DNA of 64,000 nt from Microbotryum silenes-acaulis. Its lineage: Eukaryota; Basidiomycota; Microbotryomycetes; Microbotryales; Microbotryaceae. The notes beneath the pieces were generated by a model. The model saw only the letters and a program-made list of their open reading frames with translations. It had not been told where the DNA came from and did no database searches. Made by a program: the position numbers and the translations under genes. The stretch is from contig QPFY01000020.1 in NCBI GenBank assembly GCA_003665825.1, forward strand, positions 372,001 through 436,000, written 5' to 3'. Shown in pieces: positions 1 to 11,375 of this stretch (its first letter is position 1; each line of letters starts with the position of its first letter).

Positions 1-1817
1 GAGCCTGGCTTGCTCTCTCCCCACCACCTCACCTTTGCTTTTCCCCCTCTCCTCCCATTCGGCTACTGACCATGGTTGACCATCAGCACCCGCTGTGCTC
101 TCGACCATGACCGACTCTGTACAACCTCCACCACCACTCTAACCCTCGTGAGTACACCTTCACGCGCTCTCCCTCGTTTTTTCCTTTGCTCTCCTCTCCA
201 CCGGTGCGACGCGGTCGGGTGCGACCCAGTTGGCACCACACCCTGCTCTTCACCTTCCCTCACTGCACACACAACAACATGCCTGTGATTTAACTCTACA
301 CAATAAATCATTTTATACTCGCCAACCGTCTTGATTGACACTTCCATGCGGACTTTGTGTTATGCACTACCAAATGAGGCGTGAAATTTCCCATTCTCAT
401 CGACTCTTTTTTATCTCGTGGGGGTCAGATTCGGAATCGCAAAGAGGACTGATCATTCGTTCTTTCTGCATTAGCCGAGGCCTCGGTCGCTTTCTCCCCT
501 CTCGGCCGTCCCAACCAAAAGGTCAGTCTCTCCATCTTTTCTTCGACCCCACCCCAACGACGACGACAACAGAAAAAAGACCCCGTCCTACGATGATTGG
601 TTACTATTTTCCAGTTCTGCTTCGTATTAAATGATGCCGAGATTCTACCATATCTGCTTTACCTCATTCTGAGGACAATCCGTCTCTTTCTGTTGTCGTC
701 GTCGTCCGGGTTTTTGCACACCTTCACGCGACTTGAGGCTGACTCGTCATGCTCGGACCTGACATAGATACCGCTAGATCCTTCGACACCATGCGTAAGT
801 GTCTCCCACCAGAGTAACCCCCCTTTTACCCCCACTCCCTCGACAATAGCGGATGAAACCAATCGATAATCCATTCCTTGAAAGGCATCACGCTGCGGCG
901 AAGTACTCGCGAGGCCTCCAAAGATTCTTCCGCCCACACAGCCCTCTTTCCAATGCGTGCGCATATACCAAAATATCTGGATCCACGACGTTCTTGTTCG
1001 ACGCGTTCGTTCCCTGATACTTTCGTCTGACATCTCTTCGCGGCACGTTCGACTATCCTGCGGCTCGCTTGGGCCAATTGTTGGAAAGGAGCTAGATATC
1101 GATGGTTTTCAAGTGGCTCTTGGTTCGTGCGAGATCAGTCATAGTTGGCTTGAGGGCCGGCCCGGCGGCTTTCTTCGATGTTACGGAGTGCTGGTCAAGG
1201 TAGTGCAGGAAAAGGCTTACACCTGACTACTGCACCACTTACCCAGTGCTTTGACATTGAGGTCTGCTGGGCCTGCCGTCTCGCTGACGTGCGCTCCTCG
1301 ACCGAAAGACCACCATCGATTCACCGAGGACGCCCATCCCATCTGGCCTTTGCGATGAGCTTGGGAGAAAGAATAGCGGAGAAGTGGATGTCTTTTGATG
1401 GTTGCAAGGGGAGTTCGAACAAATCGTCTCGAGCGTCATTGGGGTTCGGATGTGTGCGAGCGCATTGAGAAGTGGGTCACGGCGCATGAGTCTTTTGCGG
1501 TCTTCGTATCATGGTGCTTCGTCGATGTTCGATCGCCTCTTTGAAAAAGAAAACGGCGACTGAAAAATCTATACCCTCCCCTTCTTTTTGACCCCGTTCA
1601 CGCTTTCTCTGTTTGCCTTTGGCGCTGACATTCTCGACGGGAACGTGTAGGTTTTTCCTTCCAGGTCGCTCTCGCTTCCCGTTCATCCTCCGGTACGTGT
1701 CTTTTATGCTTCACTCGTCTTTGTAGTCACCATCACCTCGAGTATTCCTGCAATGTGCTTCCTGTTGTTACATCATGTTCCGCCTGTACAACCTGTTTTG
1801 AGAGAGACCAAGCCAAA
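1..1817. other. left-edge stretch without a supported gene
   Basis: I find no frame here with recognisable domains or a convincing exon chain. The open frames are short, overlap on both strands and look like chance. Part of it is probably the 3' flank of THOC7 and UTR or promoter of a gene outside the window. CT-rich runs and a CCAAT-type box near 596-602 are present but prove nothing. No tRNA or rRNA pattern was seen. Confidence 0.4.
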
Positions 1818-3097
1818 TCAAGGAGTTGTCCCCGCATCACCCATCTCCCCTTCCTCCCCCTCCTCCAGATCTCCGTCTTGCTGCTCTCGATCGATTTCCC
1901 CACCCGGTTCGAAACTCGCCGCATTCGGATTCAATACCCCACTCTTGCCAATCGAATCTTCCCCCCCTCCACCTGCAAGAACCTCTACATTCGCCACCTG
2001 ATCATCCTCATCATTCTCCTCCAAAGCCTTCCTCCTATCCTGATCCAATTTCTCCAACCTGATCGCCTCGGACATGGTTTCTAAAGATTGAACGATCGAA
2101 TCGAAACTGACTTGTCGATGAGCCCAGGTGGAAGAATAGGTCGCTTCTTCGGATTCGAGGAGGGCGATATCTTGGTGCAGTTTCGCGATGGCTCTGAATT
2201 CGGTTTGGGAGGGAGGTGCGTGTGAGTGAGTTGTGGAGTTTTAGAGGAGATGGGGGGATAGGTGGGTTCCGAAGGGGAGAGGGATTATAGGGTTAACGTA
2301 CTCGCTACCTTTGGCTCGGTCGGGAAGTTTCTTGATCGTTCGCGCGATGGCGTCATATTCCTAAACAAGGAGCAACGAGAGGAGGTGCGATTCGAATGTG
2401 TTAAAAGGGTTCTCTAACATCGTCTCTCATGAGTGATCACCCCCAAGATAAGAGTACTCACGATCCTCCTCGCCCGTTCCTGTTGCGCCAACCCCAACCT
2501 CGTCCTCAACGCTTCGATACTCTGAATCGTTTCCCGTGCCGTTCGTTCTACGAACCGTCAAGAAACATCAGTCCTTCAAAGAGCGAAATCCTGGTTTTTT
2601 TCTTTTCTAGGGATGATCTCGACTGACCTAGTACCAAAGCATCATCCTGATAACCCGAAACTTCGATTTGAGTGACCGTTCGTATTCGTTTAGGTTTGGC
2701 GAGTTGTTGAGAGAGTTGATCGAGGCCGATTAAAAAAGTAGCGTGGGCTGCTTCACTGAGGATGTAGTTGGGGTTATCGTCAGTTGGTGTATTCGGCAAG
2801 CTGCGGGGGAGGAGCGTACAGTTGATCGGGTGTGAGATCAGGGTGCGAGAGTCGGTAAAATTCCCGAATGGATTTCCTTTGGGGGGTGATGCATCAATCA
2901 AAAGTCAGCTCATTAGCGTAGATCGTGTCGTTGCCCTCAAGTAACCTGAACGGACTTGAGTAACTTTGTATCGTCTTGAACACGGGTCTTGGCGAGTTGA
3001 GTCGCGGCTGGGGGGGTGTGTTGGATGAGAAAGGAGGGGGCGTCAGTGCGGAATCAAAACATGGCTTTAGTTATGAACGCCAACCTTCTGTGTGCAT
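1818..3097 (-). CDS. THOC7: THO complex subunit 7 (THOC7/Mft1-like)
   Basis: Coiled-coil subunit of the THO complex, which couples transcription to mRNP assembly and export in the nucleus. Splicing five or six small exons gives an N-terminal TQLAKTR..DDTKLLKSV segment, SIREFYRLSHPDLTPDQ, EAAHATFLIGLDQL, then RTARETIQSIEALRTRLGLA, RARRIEYDAIARTIKKLPDR and AIAKLHQDIALLESEEATYS, ending in an acidic tail. The run 'RRIEYDAIARTIKKLPDR' is the THOC7 hallmark (human RIRKNRQEYDALAKVIQHHPDR). Visible introns include 64 nt after DLTPDQ, one after DALVL and one after QERARRI. The start at 3097 (M-H-T-E, then an intron) is my best guess, and the phase of the intron after LLKSV is unresolved. The gene is divergent from the DnaJ gene and shares about 0.5 kb of upstream DNA with it. 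Confidence 0.8.
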
Positions 3098-3605
3098 GGC
3101 TCCTCTGTGTATGGTCAGCGACGATGTGCTCGGTCGCAAAGGAAGTTGGTTAACCGGAAGAGTGGGAGAGAGCGGTCGGAGGCGCAATAGGAGGAGCGGG
3201 TTAGCTTGGGTTGGTAATGCCGATTATTAGCTGCTAATAAGTGGTCCAAAATGTCGATTGGGCGTTGCGCGGGTTCAAAGCGGGGGTTGGTGGTCGTCGT
3301 GTGCGGTTGCGTTGGCCACGTACAAGCTCCCTCCGGCTTACCACGCCTTCGAGGACCATCGGACCTTTGGCCAGTCTATCGCAAGGGTGAACTAGTGTGA
3401 GATTGACTAGCGCAGACCACGACCTTGCTCCCGTTGGGTTCGTCGTGCGATTTGACGACGACGACAAAGACGACGAGCCTATCTCAACTCGTTCCCCCCC
3501 CCCCCCCCCCCCACACACACACTAGCTACGACGCCTTGTGTCACACCCTCCACCCCATCCCCATAAACTTCACCCAACTCAAACTAGGCCTTTCCCACCT
3601 CGACT
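3098..3605. promoter_or_regulatory. shared upstream region of THOC7 and the DnaJ gene
   Basis: Divergent intergenic region of about 0.5 kb with no supported gene. It carries a 19-nt C homopolymer (3494-3512) followed by a CA-rich run, about 90 bp before the DnaJ start. A bidirectional promoter is inferred from the gene layout only. Confidence 0.4.
3494..3512. repeat. 19-nt poly-C tract
   Basis: Uninterrupted C run directly upstream of the DnaJ gene, followed by (CA)n. True length may differ, since such runs are prone to sequencing and assembly error. Confidence 0.85.
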
Positions 3606-5472
3606 ATGAATTCCGAAGCGGCGCAACAAGCGCTCGACCTCGCACGCCGACACTACAATTCCAACCACCTCGACTCGGCCTTACGATTCATCAAGAAATC
3701 CGTATCACTCCATCCTACCGCCGAAGCGAAAACTCTTTTGGAAAAGATCGAATCTGCACAAGCTAGTGCAGCACGCACGAGCGCAACTTCCAGTGCTACC
3801 TCCCAGGGGACGACTCGACCTACTTCCCGAAAACCTACCGCTTCTACTTCGACCGCCTCGTCGTCGTCGTCGCAGGCCGAACCTCCCAAAGCTAGAGGCT
3901 ACACACCGGCCCAAATCGCGTTGGTGAAAAAGGTCAAGGCGTGCAAGGTGACCGAGTATTATGCGATCTTGGGCTTGGACAAAACCTGTTCGGATTCGGA
4001 CATCAAAAAGGCCTATAGAAAGTTGGCCCTCGGTCAGTTTTCATGAGACCACGCAGAGGGATAGTGGGAATAGTGGGAATGTACTTATGCGTTTTTGGGT
4101 TCAATGGACAGGTCTTCATCCGGACAAGTGTGGTGCACCGGGAACTGAAGAGGCGTTCAAGAGTGGGTCGTCCACGGGCTTGACCATCCTCGCGCTTGCG
4201 CACCCGAGCTGATTGTAATCTCTATCTTCCCACAGTGGTCTCGAAAGCGTTCCAAGTGCTCAGCGACGGCAACAAACGCGCCATATTCGACCAAACTGGA
4301 TCCGACCCCGACTCACGAGGCGGAGGCGGTGGGGGTGGAGGCGGAGGAGGAATGCATCCCTTTGCTCGGGGAGGTGGAATGGGTGGAGGAGCCGAGGAGA
4401 TGTCCCCCGAGGATCTGTTCCGTTTCTTCTTCTCCGGTGGAGGAGGAGGTGGAGGAGCACCTTTCGGCTCTCAATTCGGTGGAGGTGGATTCCAATTCTA
4501 CGGTCCGGGAGGGATACGAATGCAAACCGGTGGTGGAATGCCGAGAAGAGGTGGCGGTGCAGGTGGCCAGGGAGGACAGAGGGAACAAGGTTCGATTTGG
4601 ATCCAAATCGCACCCTTGTTGTTGTTGTTTGGGTTCTCCTTGTTGTCCCAATTACCGAGCTTGTTTGGCAGTTCGACACCGGCCGATCCCGAATTCACGT
4701 TCGAACCAACGACGAGGTATTCGGTGCGTTGGGGCTTTGTTCTTGAACTTTTCACGTCGAAGGAAGATCACTGATGTTCCCTCGTCTTCTATAGGTTGAA
4801 CGCACAACATCCAACATGCACATCAACTATTACGTCAACCCAATCCAATTCGCCTCCCACCCAATATACGAAACCTACCTATCCACCAACCCATCCCTCG
4901 GATTCAAATCCTCCCACGAGTCAGGGACGTCGGCCTATAAAGCGGATTTGACGAGGTTCCTGGCTTCGGAGGAGAAGATGACGGATCAGGTGCAAAAGTT
5001 GAGGATCCCTAAGAGTTTGGCGACGTTTGAGAGAACGGTCGAACAGACTTATGTGGCGAGGTTGCAGCATACTTGTAGGCAAGAGGTTAGTCGGCCTTGA
5101 GGGATGAGTGGTGATCGTTATATGAGGTGAATGTACTGACGTTTGGGAGTACGGTACTGATACAGTTGCAATATCGCGACGAACGGCTCGATCGAGCAAG
5201 GGGTTTCTTGGGTGCGCTGGTTTCTGATTTCCCCTCTTTGCCAACGAAGCTTTCCCTAACGTTCTGATCCTCTCTTTGCGTAGGTTTCGGAGCCGATTGG
5301 GACAAAGTACGCGAAATCACCAATGAGAAGGTACGTTGCCCCCCTTTCCTCTTTTTCCACGCCTGAGAAGCCCTTAGCTCCGAGAGCTGACCGTAAAGCA
5401 CACCCTCTTTCCTGACAGTTACCGAGGTGCGAAGAATTGTCCAAGTTGGGCTATCGGGTCGATTATAGATGA
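3606..5472 (+). CDS. ER-membrane DnaJ (HSP40) with DUF1977, DNAJB12/B14 type
   Basis: J-domain co-chaperone that recruits Hsp70 at the ER membrane, acting in folding and ER-associated degradation. The N-terminus (MNSEAAQQALDLARRHYNSN) resembles the helical N-terminal segment of DNAJB12/B14, then comes a Ser/Thr-rich linker. The J domain (YYAILGLDK..IKKAYRKLAL) is split by introns, with HPD present in LHPDKC. A Gly-rich linker follows, then one hydrophobic segment (IAPLLLLFGFSLLSQLPSLF) and the DUF1977 region (INYYVNPIQFASHPIYETYL). Later exons include LQYRDERLDRARGFL, GFGADWDKVREITNEK and the C-terminus ..LGYRVDYR, with the stop at 5470-5472. About seven exons. Topology is expected to be tail-anchor-like with the J domain in the cytosol. 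The closest yeast relative is Hlj1; the DUF1977 layout fits DNAJB12/14 better. Confidence 0.88.
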
Positions 5473-5737
5473 TACAGGAGGCGTTTTTTGATGACATGTT
5501 TCAGGGTTTTGTGCTCTGTAATCACGATTCGTCGATCTCCCAGTTCTCCTTCGTTCTGCAACGTGTGTGTATCACTACTCAGGTCTCTCAAAAAAAAGGG
5601 TGCCAAGGATATGCAATCGCAGGATATAGCGGCAAAGATGTTGAAGCTTTTGTTGCGGGACATCCTTAACTTTCGGGTTCCAAGAAAGACCAACGGGGCA
5701 GAAGGAATGCAGTTCAAAAAGAAGATCCTTACTTGAA

Positions 5738-6402
5738 CTACCTCGTCACGGAAAGCCCGATCCTCGCGGCCAACCTCCCGTATTGCCGTGATGCGAGGAC
5801 GCGATGTCGGTACATGAGCAGCGCGATCGAAGCCGTGGCGAAGAAGAGGTTGCACAACTTTGGGGGAGGAGCGAAAAATGCGGTTAGGAGATTTTTAGCT
5901 TCTGACCAAAAAAAAAAAAAAAGAAAAAAAAAAAAGGGTTTTATCAGAAGGGTAAGAATTTGAACTCACAATGAATTCATAATAATCCTCCTTTTCCTTC
6001 TTGACGACCCTCTGACAAGCCTCCCACGTCATAATCTCATCCGGACCATCCTGATCATCCATAACGGCCCTCGTCCCCTTCCTAACTTGATCCCAAGCCT
6101 CCGGGTCCAAATCGGTATCGAACCCTGAAAACGCACTAGGATCGCTATCCTCATCCCCGATCAATTTATCCACCACCGCGGCGCCCGCACCTCTTGACCC
6201 ATCTCCTGAATCCGATTCGAATTCCATCGCTGAATTCAGCTCGTCGTTCGAATCTTTTTCTTGTGGTGTTGTATGAGATGGGTTCGAAAGTTTCTTGAGA
6301 TTCTTCTCCGGGGAGGAGGAAGACTCGGAAGTGGAGAGGAATCGTTCGCAGATCAACTTCTTACGATTGCCGTAGAGGGAGCAGACGGAACTGAAGAGCT
6401 GT

Positions 6403-6434
<32 letters not shown>

Positions 6435-7008
6435 GCTACAAGAAGATCATTTGTTGAGCTACCTCTTGGATTGGTTTTTGTCCACTCACCTCATCGGCGG
6501 GACAAGGTTCGCATTCGCCATGGGAACGACAGATGTAGTTCCCTACTCGGGTTGAGCCATGTGGGAGCGGTGGACTGGATTCGGAAAAGCCTGGGATCAC
6601 GGCTCGAGGTTGGGGGACGAGGGCTTGGACGACGGGTGGTGGAGTGATAATTAGGAGAGTCGTGAGGGCGAGGAGGAGGAGTAGTTTGGGATTGGTGAAT
6701 GTTGGAGGCACCACGCAGGGGAACGTGGAACTACGTGGCGAGCATGGCCGTCGTTGAATGGGCAGGGATGCTAACCCGTCACTTGGCAGGTGGGGTGTGA
6801 GTTCCGATTCGTTCTGGGAGAGGTAATCGTTGTGAAGGGTCTCATTCTTGCTTCGGGACCGTGTTGTACGTCTCTTCATTGGGTCAACCCGCCGCCGAGA
6901 TGAGCCAGCGCATTCCGTCCTCGACGTATCCGAACCGGAAGCGGGCATGTTTGTTGTCGTGACATCTGGTGACCACGAGTCTGAGGACGTTCGCCGTAAT
7001 CGTGGCAT
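5738..7008 (-). CDS. JTB-family (jumping translocation breakpoint-like) type I membrane protein
   Basis: Three exons. Exon 1 has a basic N-terminal region and a hydrophobic stretch (KLLLLLALTTLLII), then CRSHGECEPCPADE. An intron containing a (GA)n microsatellite follows. Exon 2 is LFSSVCSLYGNRKKLICERF, a long acidic Ser-rich insert, and ITMTWEACQ-type sequence ending DYYEFI. The last intron (branch CTAAC) leads to LCNLFFATASIALLMYRHRV, a transmembrane segment, and a short basic tail. The order EC-PC, spaced cysteines, W-ACQ, acidic/aromatic pre-membrane motif, one membrane span and basic tail is that of JTB proteins; human JTB has AEECSPC and RLFWKFE before its span. JTB function (mitochondria/cytokinesis in animals) cannot be transferred with confidence. 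The Met at 7008 puts about 100 residues before the first hydrophobic segment, so a later Met may be used. Confidence 0.6.
6402..6427. repeat. (GA)n microsatellite
   Basis: About 13 GA units, inside the first intron of the JTB-like gene, where on the coding strand it forms the polypyrimidine run just before the acceptor. Confidence 0.9.
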
Positions 7009-7313
7009 ATTAAGAGGTTTGGTAGCTATCGAGCTCTTCCTTAAAGTATATCGATTCCGATTAAACTGCTGGCGGGTGAGGACTGAGGAGGGTGGAAGCT
7101 AAGATGGACGACTCTTAAGAGGTGATCGGACGCGCCGTCCCGATTGGCTTGGCTTCATCAAATCAAAACGGATCGATTCGACAGCCAGTAATATTCGCGT
7201 GTGCGCCTTCGTTCCTCAAGTCAATGTAACGCATCCAATACAACTTGATCAACAATAATAATAAAGTAGAAGAAAAAAAAAGGAGCACACGACCCACTTG
7301 GCCGCACCGCACC

Positions 7314-8525
7314 TCATCGTCTCTTGACAATCCTCCTCTGTTTCGGCATCTTAGGCGGCACCTTCTTCGCCACCACTGGCGCCTCCTCCACTTCCTTCCC
7401 TTCCTCCATCGCACCACCACCCGTGAGAGCCCCCATAGGACCCTTCCCTTTCAGCGCAGCATCCAAGACGCCGTGAGAGATCGCCGGTGACAAGGCTGGC
7501 AGTCGACGTTCTAAAGGTGGTTTCTCGCCGGGTGAGGTGGTGGAGAATTTTGATTTGGGCAGATGTACAGAAAGGAACGAGCAGAGGTGTTGCAGGAGGA
7601 TTCGTTCTGGTGTGTGATGATCCAGGTTAAGTTTTGGGATGATGTGCCATGCAGTATTATGGACGGGAGCAACTGACTCGTAGGAATTTGTGGGTTCAAC
7701 ACCTTGCCATCTTTTTTGAGCAAGACCTTGACTCGACCGGGGTTCTCCCAATCTTGTGGGTGGACGCGGAGTGGCTGTAGTGAGGAAGGAGGAGAATGAG
7801 AGAGTGGGTGAGTGGGAAAAAAAATCAGCACTGGATTGGACAGATGAGACGGTCTTGAACATGTTCGCTCGTCGTGCGTCTGGGGGCCGGGGCCAGTCAC
7901 CACGTACCTCATAAACGTTCTCAACCCCCAAGAACCCACAGGCCTGCGCCATAATTTCCGCCAACGGATACTGCGAACATAAATTGTCGTCAAGATTCAG
8001 TCCACCGAACATTTCCTTCCAGCCCCCACTTCGCATCCTCGACTGACCTCCAAAGCGATCTTCTTTGAAACTCTCCTTCCCCCCCGGCCCTGGCGTCGTT
8101 TCCGATCGATGTAGATGGGGTAAATCGTTTCCCAACTTTCGTTCGAAAGAAACCCACCCGTACACACCAAAAAGAAGAGGGAAGTGTCAGTTCATAGCCC
8201 ACCACGCAGTCCTGAACGGGCAGAGATAGAAAACGTACCCCGTATAATCCTCCTTCTTCAAAACCTGGTAATGATTCTGAGTCGGTAAACCGTCGATACC
8301 CGCAATATAACTCTTCTTTGGGCCCATCGGTGAGAAACCCGGTACACCAGCCGCAGTAGCTGTACTAGAGGCAGCAACAGAGGGAGGAAGTCGCGACGAG
8401 GATCCGAGGTTGCCTTTGGCTTTCTTGGCGAGTGTTGGCGTAGGTGCGGGTTGGGTAGGTAAAGGTGCGACGGGTTCCAAGGGCATGTCGTCGGGATCGG
8501 AATCGTATTCCTCGATGGTCGGCAT
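7314..8525 (-). CDS. SRP19: signal recognition particle 19 kDa subunit (SRP19/Sec65)
   Basis: SRP19 binds SRP RNA helices 6 and 8 and promotes SRP54 loading, in the co-translational targeting pathway to the ER. The spliced reading shows an acidic/Pro-rich N-terminus (MPTIEEYDSDPDD), DYTGWETIYPIYIDRKRRQ, GRRVSKKIALE, YPLAEIMAQACGFLGVENVYE, DWENPGRVKVLLKKDGK and IPTKRILLQHLCSFL. This is the SRP19 fold order (YPxYI-D, GRR-x-SK, NPGRVRV-L) with a basic tail ending KMPKQRRIVKRR. About five exons; the splices at G|W and T|K restore the conserved frame exactly. The long N-terminal extension is typical of fungal Sec65. Confidence 0.9.
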
Positions 8526-8783
8526 GGTGATGGTGGTTGGAAGGGGTGGGTGGAGGGTTTGTGGGTTGTGAGAAGGAATAAGCGCGGGAGTGGGGGGAAG
8601 CGAGCGCGACTGAGGTCGAAACCCACCATAATTGAACGTTATCCATATCTCTCCGTTTATTATATCACGCCATGGTGTTCATCCCGGAGAGATAGCAATA
8701 CAAAATAGAACTCAAAATTGCAAAACATCACGCCAAAAACCACACCATGCACTCCCAACAAAATCCCATTTTACAACCCTCCT

Positions 8784-10289
8784 CTACGGAAGCGTTCCCG
8801 CCCCCGCAGCAACGACGACCACTTTCCCAAACATGGCCCCTAGTACCGTTTTGGCGATGTTGAAACCTAAAAGGGAGACGACGTAGAAGGCGAAGAAGAT
8901 GGCGACGGGGAAGAGAAGGAGTTCGGAGCGAATGAGGAAGGGGAGGGCTGTGGTGTGGGGATTGGCAAAAGGGTTAGTTGTTCGTGAGGGCTTTGGGTGG
9001 GTGTGGAGAAAGAGGGGAGACGTACCGTTGTAGCCGAGGTCTGGAGGAGGGAAACACATTCAAAAGAGTCAGCAATCGATTCAGAGGTGAGATCATCACC
9101 AAGTCTTTGCTCACATGTCACATAGGCATATTGAGTGAGCTGTCCAAGTCAAAGCGAACGAATGTCAGGCACACCCCACCGCACCACAGTCCCTCTCCCT
9201 CGGAATACTAACAGCAGAAAGGTACAACGTATTGCCGACCCAGAGACAGACCCAATTACTCCGTGTCACCACAGGCGCAAGCAACAATTGCGCGACGTAG
9301 AGTTGGAGGAAGAGGGGGAAGAAGGCGTTGGCGTGCACGTCGAAGGCGTAGGGCCTGTGGAAGAGAGAGAGACGTGTCAGGACTTTGTAGATGGATGAGA
9401 TGACAAGTGTGAGTGTCCTCGTACCATTCTACATGTTGGTCCGTTGCGTGGGTATGGGATGTATGCGTGAGGAACTTGTTGGAGGCAGCCCTGGGAAAGT
9501 GACACGATCTTGATGAGTTCTCCTCTGGACGACCTCCCGAGCCCCAACTGCTCGCAACTGACCACAACACTGTGCTAATCACCACTCCGACGAGGAAGAA
9601 ATGGATCGCGACCATGGAGAATATTGTACGCAGGGTGGTGAGGAAGTCGTAGCGGGCGTAGAGCACGGACCATAGAATCGCGGCGAGGAAGAGACAGGCC
9701 GAGATGAGGAGGGGTACGGCGGGGTCGTCGCGCGCCCAGGTATTTTTGGTCTCTGTGGAGGGCCACCTTGATGTCAGAAGCTGATGCGATGAAAAAAGGC
9801 GATGCCGTACGTACGCTTGTGATAGTACACGTTGCGGTAGCTGCAAGATTATATCGAGATCGAGTTTAGAGGGTTGCTACGTCATCTCTTTCTCGGTGGG
9901 CCGTACTTACACCCTCCGTGGTGCTATGCACACATGAACTAATGTCCATCCCGCCATTTCAAAGTCCTGATCGAACGAGGATGGTCGGCCCAAGTCGAGG
10001 TGGAGTCAGCTCAGCGCTGAGGGTCGCGCAACCGAGTCGACGAACTGACCATCTGGGGATAGCGCGACAATCTTCGCAAGAGGGTCTTCATATCGTCCAA
10101 AGAGGAAGAAGGACCGGAACTAGAGCCGTAAGAAGGTGTAGTCCGAGCCGAGTGAAAGAGGGATGAACGGGTCGAGTTGGCTGCCGAGGACGAGGACGAG
10201 GACGAGGACGACTTGTTGAGCGTGGAGGGGAGACGGAAGCGTGGACCAGCGGAGGAGGTGTGAAGGGAGCCGGTCGAGGTTGGGAGCAT
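8784..10289 (-). CDS. GMH1: UNC-50 family Golgi membrane protein (Gmh1)
   Basis: Polytopic Golgi protein; yeast Gmh1 interacts with the Arf-GEFs Gea1/2 and metazoan UNC-50 supports receptor traffic. Exon 1 is a Ser-rich cytosolic N-terminus ending LLRRLSRYPQM. Short exons follow: DFEMAGWTLVHVCIAPRRV and YRNVYYHK. The membrane core is NTWARDDPAVPLLISACLFL onward, with RPYAFDVHANAFFPLFLQLY, NWVCLWVGNTLYLSA and ALPFLIRSELLLFPVAIFFA. The WARDDPA and AFDVH-NAFFPL motifs identify the family. About eight exons. The C-terminus ends at 8784. The segment immediately upstream holds the inverted-repeat element. Confidence 0.9.
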
Positions 10290-10625
10290 AGGCGGGTGAG
10301 TGGTAAGGGTGCCCCAGCGAGCCTATGAAGGGTGATGCGGTGGGGTGTACTGCTCCTTTTGGTTGGTCGTGGTGGACGGAAGGGAGATTGACACGAGTGA
10401 GGGTGAGAGTGCGGTGACGAGCTCGTTTGGTGAGTCAGACTCGCTAAGTGACTGAGAAGAATGAGCTGTCTGCAAGGCCCTGCGCCGGGTTTGGCTAGGG
10501 GTGTTGGATAGGGGTGTTGGCTGTGATCGGCGTTCGGGGTCGCACGTCGGTCGCACGAGCTGAGGCGGGCCGAGGCAGCAGTTGCCACAAGAGAAGACGA
10601 TTCGAGAGCGAGTCGGTTAGCGAGG

Positions 10626-11233
10626 GTTAGCAAGGACCCCCGAAAGCCCAGCCATAGGCGGCCCTCTAAAAACAGCCTTTTTCGAGGCAGAATGTCCAGA
10701 ATTTTTCCCGGATTCTGACTGAAAATGTCCAAATATGAGGGCCGCCTAGTGTTGAACAATTTCTCAAAACTACTCTACAAGCTGTACAATGCTCAGAAAT
10801 TGACGTAGCTCGACAAGTCGGCGTTCCGAGCGAGAGACGATCAAAAAAACGATAAACGACTCCAATCGCAAATGTAAGGGGATGCCTTACAGGAACAGCC
10901 CCATAAGTAGCCTCTGAGTAGCTAGAACTATCAGGTTCTAGTTACGACTTGCTTTTAGCCTAGCGGTCAAGAACGACAGATTGTATTTTATGCACAGCAG
11001 AGGCGCATACCGTACAGCAAATGCAGACACTAACGCGCTCCAAACGCAAACAGCGCGCCGCTGGGCCGGCTATGCCCTGCGCCTGGGCCAGCCTCCCGCT
11101 ACCCTGTTCTGCGCAAAGTTCGACCGGAGGGAGGAAAATGTCCAAAAATAAGGTGAGCCTCGACCCATTTTGAGCCAAAAATGTCCAAATTTGCGGGCCG
11201 CTTCTGGCTGGGCTGTCGGGGGTCCTGGTTAGC
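10626..11233. mobile_element. inverted-repeat element, MITE-like
   Basis: Left arm 10626-10664 and right arm 11195-11233 are 39-nt inverted copies matching at 33 of 39 positions by my count (core GGACCCCCGAAAGCCCAGCC). The left arm also starts a local perfect 12-nt palindrome pair, TAGGCGGCCCTC at 10655-10666 and its complement at 10737-10748. The word AATGTCC(A) recurs four times in one orientation, near 10691, 10725, 11138 and 11181. No transposase frame is visible between the arms. I did not find a clear target-site duplication, so the class is uncertain. The right arm lies in the 5' flank of the WW-domain gene and the left arm upstream of GMH1. Confidence 0.55.
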
Positions 11234-11375
11234 GCGTCTGGGTCTTTGCACCGTGGCTGGCGCTTCTTTCCCTCCTTACGTACCCACCACCCGTCCTTCC
11301 TCCCACTCGGCCGCACAAGTGCAGCAGAGCTTCAACCTCCCACCCCACTTGGGCCCCCACTACGTACACCACACA

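Noticed and set aside
4260..4679. His/Arg-rich minus-strand frame opposite the DnaJ Gly-rich region
   Set aside because: Complement of the Gly-rich repeat; not a gene.
5469..5737. short plus-strand frames between the DnaJ and JTB-like genes
   Set aside because: Convergent 3' flanks with no family signal.
10960..11316. 118-codon minus-strand frame inside the inverted-repeat element
   Set aside because: No transposase motif or similarity; covers the repeat arm and is likely chance.
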